Part shown: one piece after another, positions 61,458 to 64,000 of the stretch
Position numbering within the stretch: position 1 is the stretch's first letter
How the letters are laid out: every line of letters begins with the position of its first letter
Assembly: GCA_963802915.1 (NCBI GenBank)
Contig: CAWDKQ010000010.1
Location: forward strand, 434,001-498,000
Length of the DNA: 64,000 nt
From: JAICMB01 sp963802915
GTDB lineage: Bacteria; Acidobacteriota; Terriglobia; Bryobacterales; Bryobacteraceae
Reading direction: 5' to 3'
The notes under the pieces: generated by a model
The model's input: only the letters and a program-made list of their open reading frames with translations
Database searches by the model: none
What the model was told of the DNA's origin: nothing
Translations under genes and position numbers: made by a program

Positions 61458-62654
61458 ATGATGGAAGAAGATTCAGTTATCTACGTCGTAGACGATGATC
61501 CAGCGCTCCGAGGAGCTATCGACAGTCTGCTCCGATCGGCCGGATGGCGCGTTCAAACATTCGTTTCAGCAAGTGATTTTCTGGATGCAAATCCTCCAGC
61601 GAGGAACGCCTGCCTGGTCCTGGATGTAAGGTTGCCGGGTGTGAGCGGCTTGGATCTACAAAACGAACTGATCAAGAAGCACGTCGAGGTCCCGGTCATC
61701 TTCCTCACGGGTCACGCCGACATCCCAATGTCCGTGCACGCCATGAAGGCAGGCGCAATCGAGTTTCTAACCAAGCCATTCGACGATCAAGAACTATTGG
61801 GAGCGATCCGGCAAGCCTTCGAGCAAGATCACGGTTCTCGCCAGCGGCAAAGGGATGAGCAAAAGGAACTCGCAGCCGCGGCACGCATGCAGCAAGGCCT
61901 CATGACGGTAACTGCCCCGCAACTCCCGTTTGCCGTTGCCATGGGGAAAAATCGTCCCTGTAAGGGAGTCGGTGGCGACTTCTTCAGTATCGTCACACAG
62001 GGCGACTCCTTGGTGGCGGCGATTGCGGACGTCTCGGGCAAAGGCATGGCGGCGGCCGTCATGGCGTCCTTGCTGCAAGGCATGATCCATGAAGGCCTAC
62101 TATCCAAAGTGCCGCTACCTGAGATAGCGCACAGAACCAACGAATTCTTTTGTCTACGCGAGCTGGGCGCGAAGTACGCGACTTTTGTGATCGTCTGTTT
62201 GCGGCCGGACGGCCAAGGGGAGTATATAAACTGCGGGCATATTCTTCCCTTGATCGCGAAACGGGCGGGAGGAGTGCAGCGCCTCCACAAGTCCAATCTT
62301 CCGGTCGGCCTGCTGCTAAATGCGGAGTATCAATGTGCTCGCTTCCAGTTGGAACCCGGGGACCGGCTCGTTCTGGTGACCGATGGCGTCACCGAGGCGG
62401 AAAATTCGGAAGGCGACTTTTTCGGTGATCAGCGGCTGGAAGAATTCGCTTCGTTGGGAATGTCCGTGGAACAGATCTTCACTGCGATTTGCCTGTTTCG
62501 TGATGGGGGCCCATTGGGCGACGATTGCACGTTGGTTGGGCTGGATTATGTTGGGCTAAATTCTGTCGGGCTGGATCAAATCGGCGCGGTCGGGCGCCCA
62601 TGTGTAGACGGCGCCTTCCCACCAGTAGACGAACTCAAGCAGCCTCGGCGTTAA
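61458..62654 (+). CDS. Receiver - SpoIIE/PP2C phosphatase response regulator (~398 aa)
   Basis: ATG 61458 (MMEEDSVIYVVDDDP); upstream in-frame ATGs at 61437 and 61365 lie outside the receiver. Receiver domain: VVDDDPALR, phospho-Asp in LVLDVRLPGVSG and FLTGHADIPMSVHAMKAGAIEFLTKPFDDQEL, a FixJ-like pattern. Then a coil and a PP2C/RsbU-type phosphatase domain (CKGVGGDFFSIV, ADVSGKGMAAAV, CGHILPLI, VTDGVTEAENSEGDFFG, DDCTLVGLD) with metal-binding Asp residues present. It links a phosphorelay to STAS/anti-sigma switches. Its C-terminal ~35 residues are unique. Possible targets are the STAS proteins at 18859 and 21401. Confidence 0.9.
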   Translation: MMEEDSVIYVVDDDPALRGAIDSLLRSAGWRVQTFVSASDFLDANPPARNACLVLDVRLPGVSGLDLQNELIKKHVEVPVIFLTGHADIPMSVHAMKAGAIEFLTKPFDDQELLGAIRQAFEQDHGSRQRQRDEQKELAAAARMQQGLMTVTAPQLPFAVAMGKNRPCKGVGGDFFSIVTQGDSLVAAIADVSGKGMAAAVMASLLQGMIHEGLLSKVPLPEIAHRTNEFFCLRELGAKYATFVIVCLRPDGQGEYINCGHILPLIAKRAGGVQRLHKSNLPVGLLLNAEYQCARFQLEPGDRLVLVTDGVTEAENSEGDFFGDQRLEEFASLGMSVEQIFTAICLFRDGGPLGDDCTLVGLDYVGLNSVGLDQIGAVGRPCVDGAFPPVDELKQPRR

Positions 62655-62712
62655 TGTGCGGACTCGTATGCGTTGGCCTCAAGGGTCCGAGAGGCGAATT
62701 GCCAGAGGCACC

Positions 62713-63000
62713 ATGAAAAAACATGCCAAACCTATGATCCTCACCCTGTTGGGGCGCGCTGATCGCGTTCGCCAGGAAAGTTGTTACCGACTATGATCAT
62801 TCCGTTGATTTCGCCATTTACAAAACATACTCCTGGATTAGCGTCAAAGTGGGCGATCCGTCGTGGATGGATCGTATCACCCGAACCCGTCGACGCCCAA
62901 CTCGTTGCAAAGGGCTGGACCAAGATGGATGCTGGGAAAACAGTCTTCGGGTCGACCCGAAACTTCGAAGGTTCGGCAAGCGCATCCTCTGGGACTTGTG
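62713..63000 (+). pseudogene. Frameshifted DUF4136 gene
   Basis: The start MKKHAKPMILTLLG is followed, one frame off, by LIAFARKVVTDYDHSVDFAIYKTYSWISVKVGDPSWMDRI and, in a third frame, by PVDAQLVAKGWTKMDAGKTVFGSTRNFEG. These are the DUF4136 signal end, KVVTDYDH core and QLxAKGW segment seen intact at 57114. At least two frame changes are needed, and the C-terminal half is not recognisable. Confidence 0.8.
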
Positions 63001-63068
63001 CTAGGCGATTGTTCCGCTCGATATGCAATTGGATCGTCAGGTGCATATAGGGACAGCCGGAGACTTAT

Positions 63069-63377
63069 ATGAAACTCAACAAGACACTGTTTGCCCTTAC
63101 AGTACTTCTTCTCGCGCCGACATTCTCACCTGCGGCCGCGCATGTAGATTTGGGCGTCGTAGTCGGCACAGCGCCTCCGCCTCCTCCGGCAGCAGTCGTG
63201 GCTGGCCCAGTCGGTGTTGCGCCTGGGCCTGGCTACGTTTGGGTCGACGGATATTGGAACTGGGTGGGTGGCCGCTGGGTTTGGGTACCCGGAGCGTGGG
63301 TGTTGCCGCCGCGTGGGCACAGAGTCTGGGTGGCGCCGTCCGTTGAGTTTCGGTGGCACGGCGGGCACTGGCGCTAA
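63069..63377 (+). CDS. WXXGXW-repeat secreted protein (102 aa), paralogue
   Basis: Same length and plan as the protein at 60937: signal peptide (KTLFALTVLLLAPTFSPAAAH), spacer GTAPPPPPAAVVAG, then GYVWVDGYWNWVGGRWVW and VPGAWVLPPRGHRVWV. The repeat core is nearly identical while the signal peptide and tail differ, so they are gene duplicates under selection for the core. It follows the DUF4136 pseudogene by ~70 bp. Confidence 0.87.
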   Translation: MKLNKTLFALTVLLLAPTFSPAAAHVDLGVVVGTAPPPPPAAVVAGPVGVAPGPGYVWVDGYWNWVGGRWVWVPGAWVLPPRGHRVWVAPSVEFRWHGGHWR

Positions 63378-63746
63378 CGCCATCATGCAATGGCATGACG
63401 TCCTGAAAACGGGGCAGTTCCCAACAATACCGGTCGGCCGCACATGAGCCTTGGTCCGCGATTCCCCAACCGCCTCCAGTGGACGTCCTACAGGACTCAA
63501 AGCGTCACGAGCTTCCCGTCTGCCAAAAGTCCGAAGTTAGCAGATTCTTTTTGCGCACCACAAGGATGATTGAAGATTATCCGCTCCACTTCGCCGGAAT
63601 AGACAATTTTCACCACCGGTGGCGATCATGTCGTTACGTACGGTCAGGTTTGTAAGAATAGCCGTTCGAATCCTGGTAACCGATGTTGCCCGTTCGGAAA
63701 AAGCCATTGTGAAACTATGCCGCGTCGACCTTTAGAACGTTGCTGT
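63378..63746. other. Intergenic stretch, no gene seen
   Basis: About 370 bp between convergent genes. The frames here are short, mostly antisense to neighbours and do not resemble proteins. No clear terminator or repeat was found. Confidence 0.45.
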
Positions 63747-64000
63747 CTAACCGTGGACTTTGGGACGAGAGATGTCTTCGACTTTGTTCGAGGTCGCCGA
63801 CCGGATGCCAGCATAACGTAACACAACGCCTAACGTCAGGATAAACCCACAAATCACCAACAGTTGCCGCCAGTCGACTTGTAATGCACCTCGCAGGATC
63901 ACCTCACGCAACGTGCTTACAATACCAACTTCGACCATGGTGGAAACCGAGACCCGGTGCTCATCGAGATAAATTACCAACAACCTGAAGAGCTCTAGCA
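63747..64000 (-). CDS. PsiE-like (phosphate-starvation-inducible) membrane protein, 5' end beyond window
   Basis: The minus frame is open to the right edge. The visible end LELFRLLVIYLDEHRVSVSTMVEVGIVSTLREVILRG and then a membrane helix (LLVICGFILTLGVVLRYAGI) match the C-terminal half of PsiE-family proteins, with a polar end (SATSNKVEDISRPKVHG). The first helices lie outside the window. The physiological role of the family is poorly known. Confidence 0.75.
   Translation of the reverse strand, partial: LELFRLLVIYLDEHRVSVSTMVEVGIVSTLREVILRGALQVDWRQLLVICGFILTLGVVLRYAGIRSATSNKVEDISRPKVHG

Noticed and set aside
1..64000. CRISPR array, tRNA or rRNA genes
   Set aside because: No regularly spaced repeats, tRNA-like cloverleaf or rRNA sequence was recognised by eye.

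Overview
The window is high-GC bacterial DNA, most likely from an acidobacterium (Acidobacteriota, perhaps the Bryobacterales/Solibacter side). That placement is inferred from family content: an Oar-like TonB-dependent receptor with a carboxypeptidase-regulatory-like N-terminus, PEP-CTERM proteins, a VWFA-related protein, many STAS/SpoIIE/FixJ/cyclase signalling genes and an IS91-type element carrying a tyrosine recombinase. No rRNA, tRNA or CRISPR array was seen.

Layout. 1-5.8 kb (minus): a cyclic-nucleotide-binding flavoprotein running off the left edge, an Oar-like receptor and two PEP-CTERM proteins. 5.9-16.8 kb: a nucleotide-signalling region with two class III cyclases (CHASE2 type and HAMP type), a secreted caspase/TPR protein in operon with the first cyclase, an MBL-fold hydrolase and an MscS channel with a C-terminal cyclic-nucleotide domain. 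A small cupin/cupin/SnoaL operon lies between the cyclases. 17.0-23.5 kb (plus): AGE-family protein, STAS, GlgX debranching enzyme, STAS, and a fused HATPase-GAF-SpoIIE phosphatase, so carbohydrate enzymes are interleaved with a partner-switching module. 23.6-28.1 kb: a co-directional run of EthD-like, carboxymuconolactone-decarboxylase-like, NTF2-like, DJ-1/PfpI, FAD oxidase and VOC genes, which looks like an uncharacterised small-molecule pathway. 28.2-34.2 kb: ArsR - DabA (with one frameshift) - DabB - a second NuoL/M/N-like subunit, an inorganic-carbon uptake locus with overlapping or abutting genes and a possible leaderless promoter carrying two palindromes.

34.2-41.6 kb is a scrambled zone. 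A 2.5-kb IS91-type element has split a histidine kinase gene so cleanly that the reading frame can be rebuilt. Next to it are a second kinase lacking its front half, a group II intron-like 3' end, a CorA C-terminal remnant, an intact PAS histidine kinase, and a phosphoglycerate-kinase-like N-domain protein with a universal-stress-protein-like tail. 41.9-44.2 kb holds an aldo/keto reductase, a zinc-less quinone oxidoreductase and a UBP-zinc-finger protein. 44.2-51.1 kb (minus) is a two-component block: a FixJ-type regulator, a 1134-residue double hybrid kinase, another FixJ regulator, two receiver-only proteins and a sigma-54 activator.

51.4-64 kb is a stress and envelope region: BON proteins, GrpE, an MlaF-like ATPase, a VWFA-related protein, a second cysteine-less thioredoxin-reductase-like flavoprotein, DUF4136, DUF5335, HdeD, Hsp20, two WXXGXW-repeat proteins, a receiver-PP2C phosphatase, and broken copies of USP and DUF4136 genes. 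It ends with a PsiE-like gene leaving the right edge. The most notable recurring ideas are production and sensing of cyclic nucleotides, partner switching, and redox flavoproteins that have lost every canonical redox cysteine.
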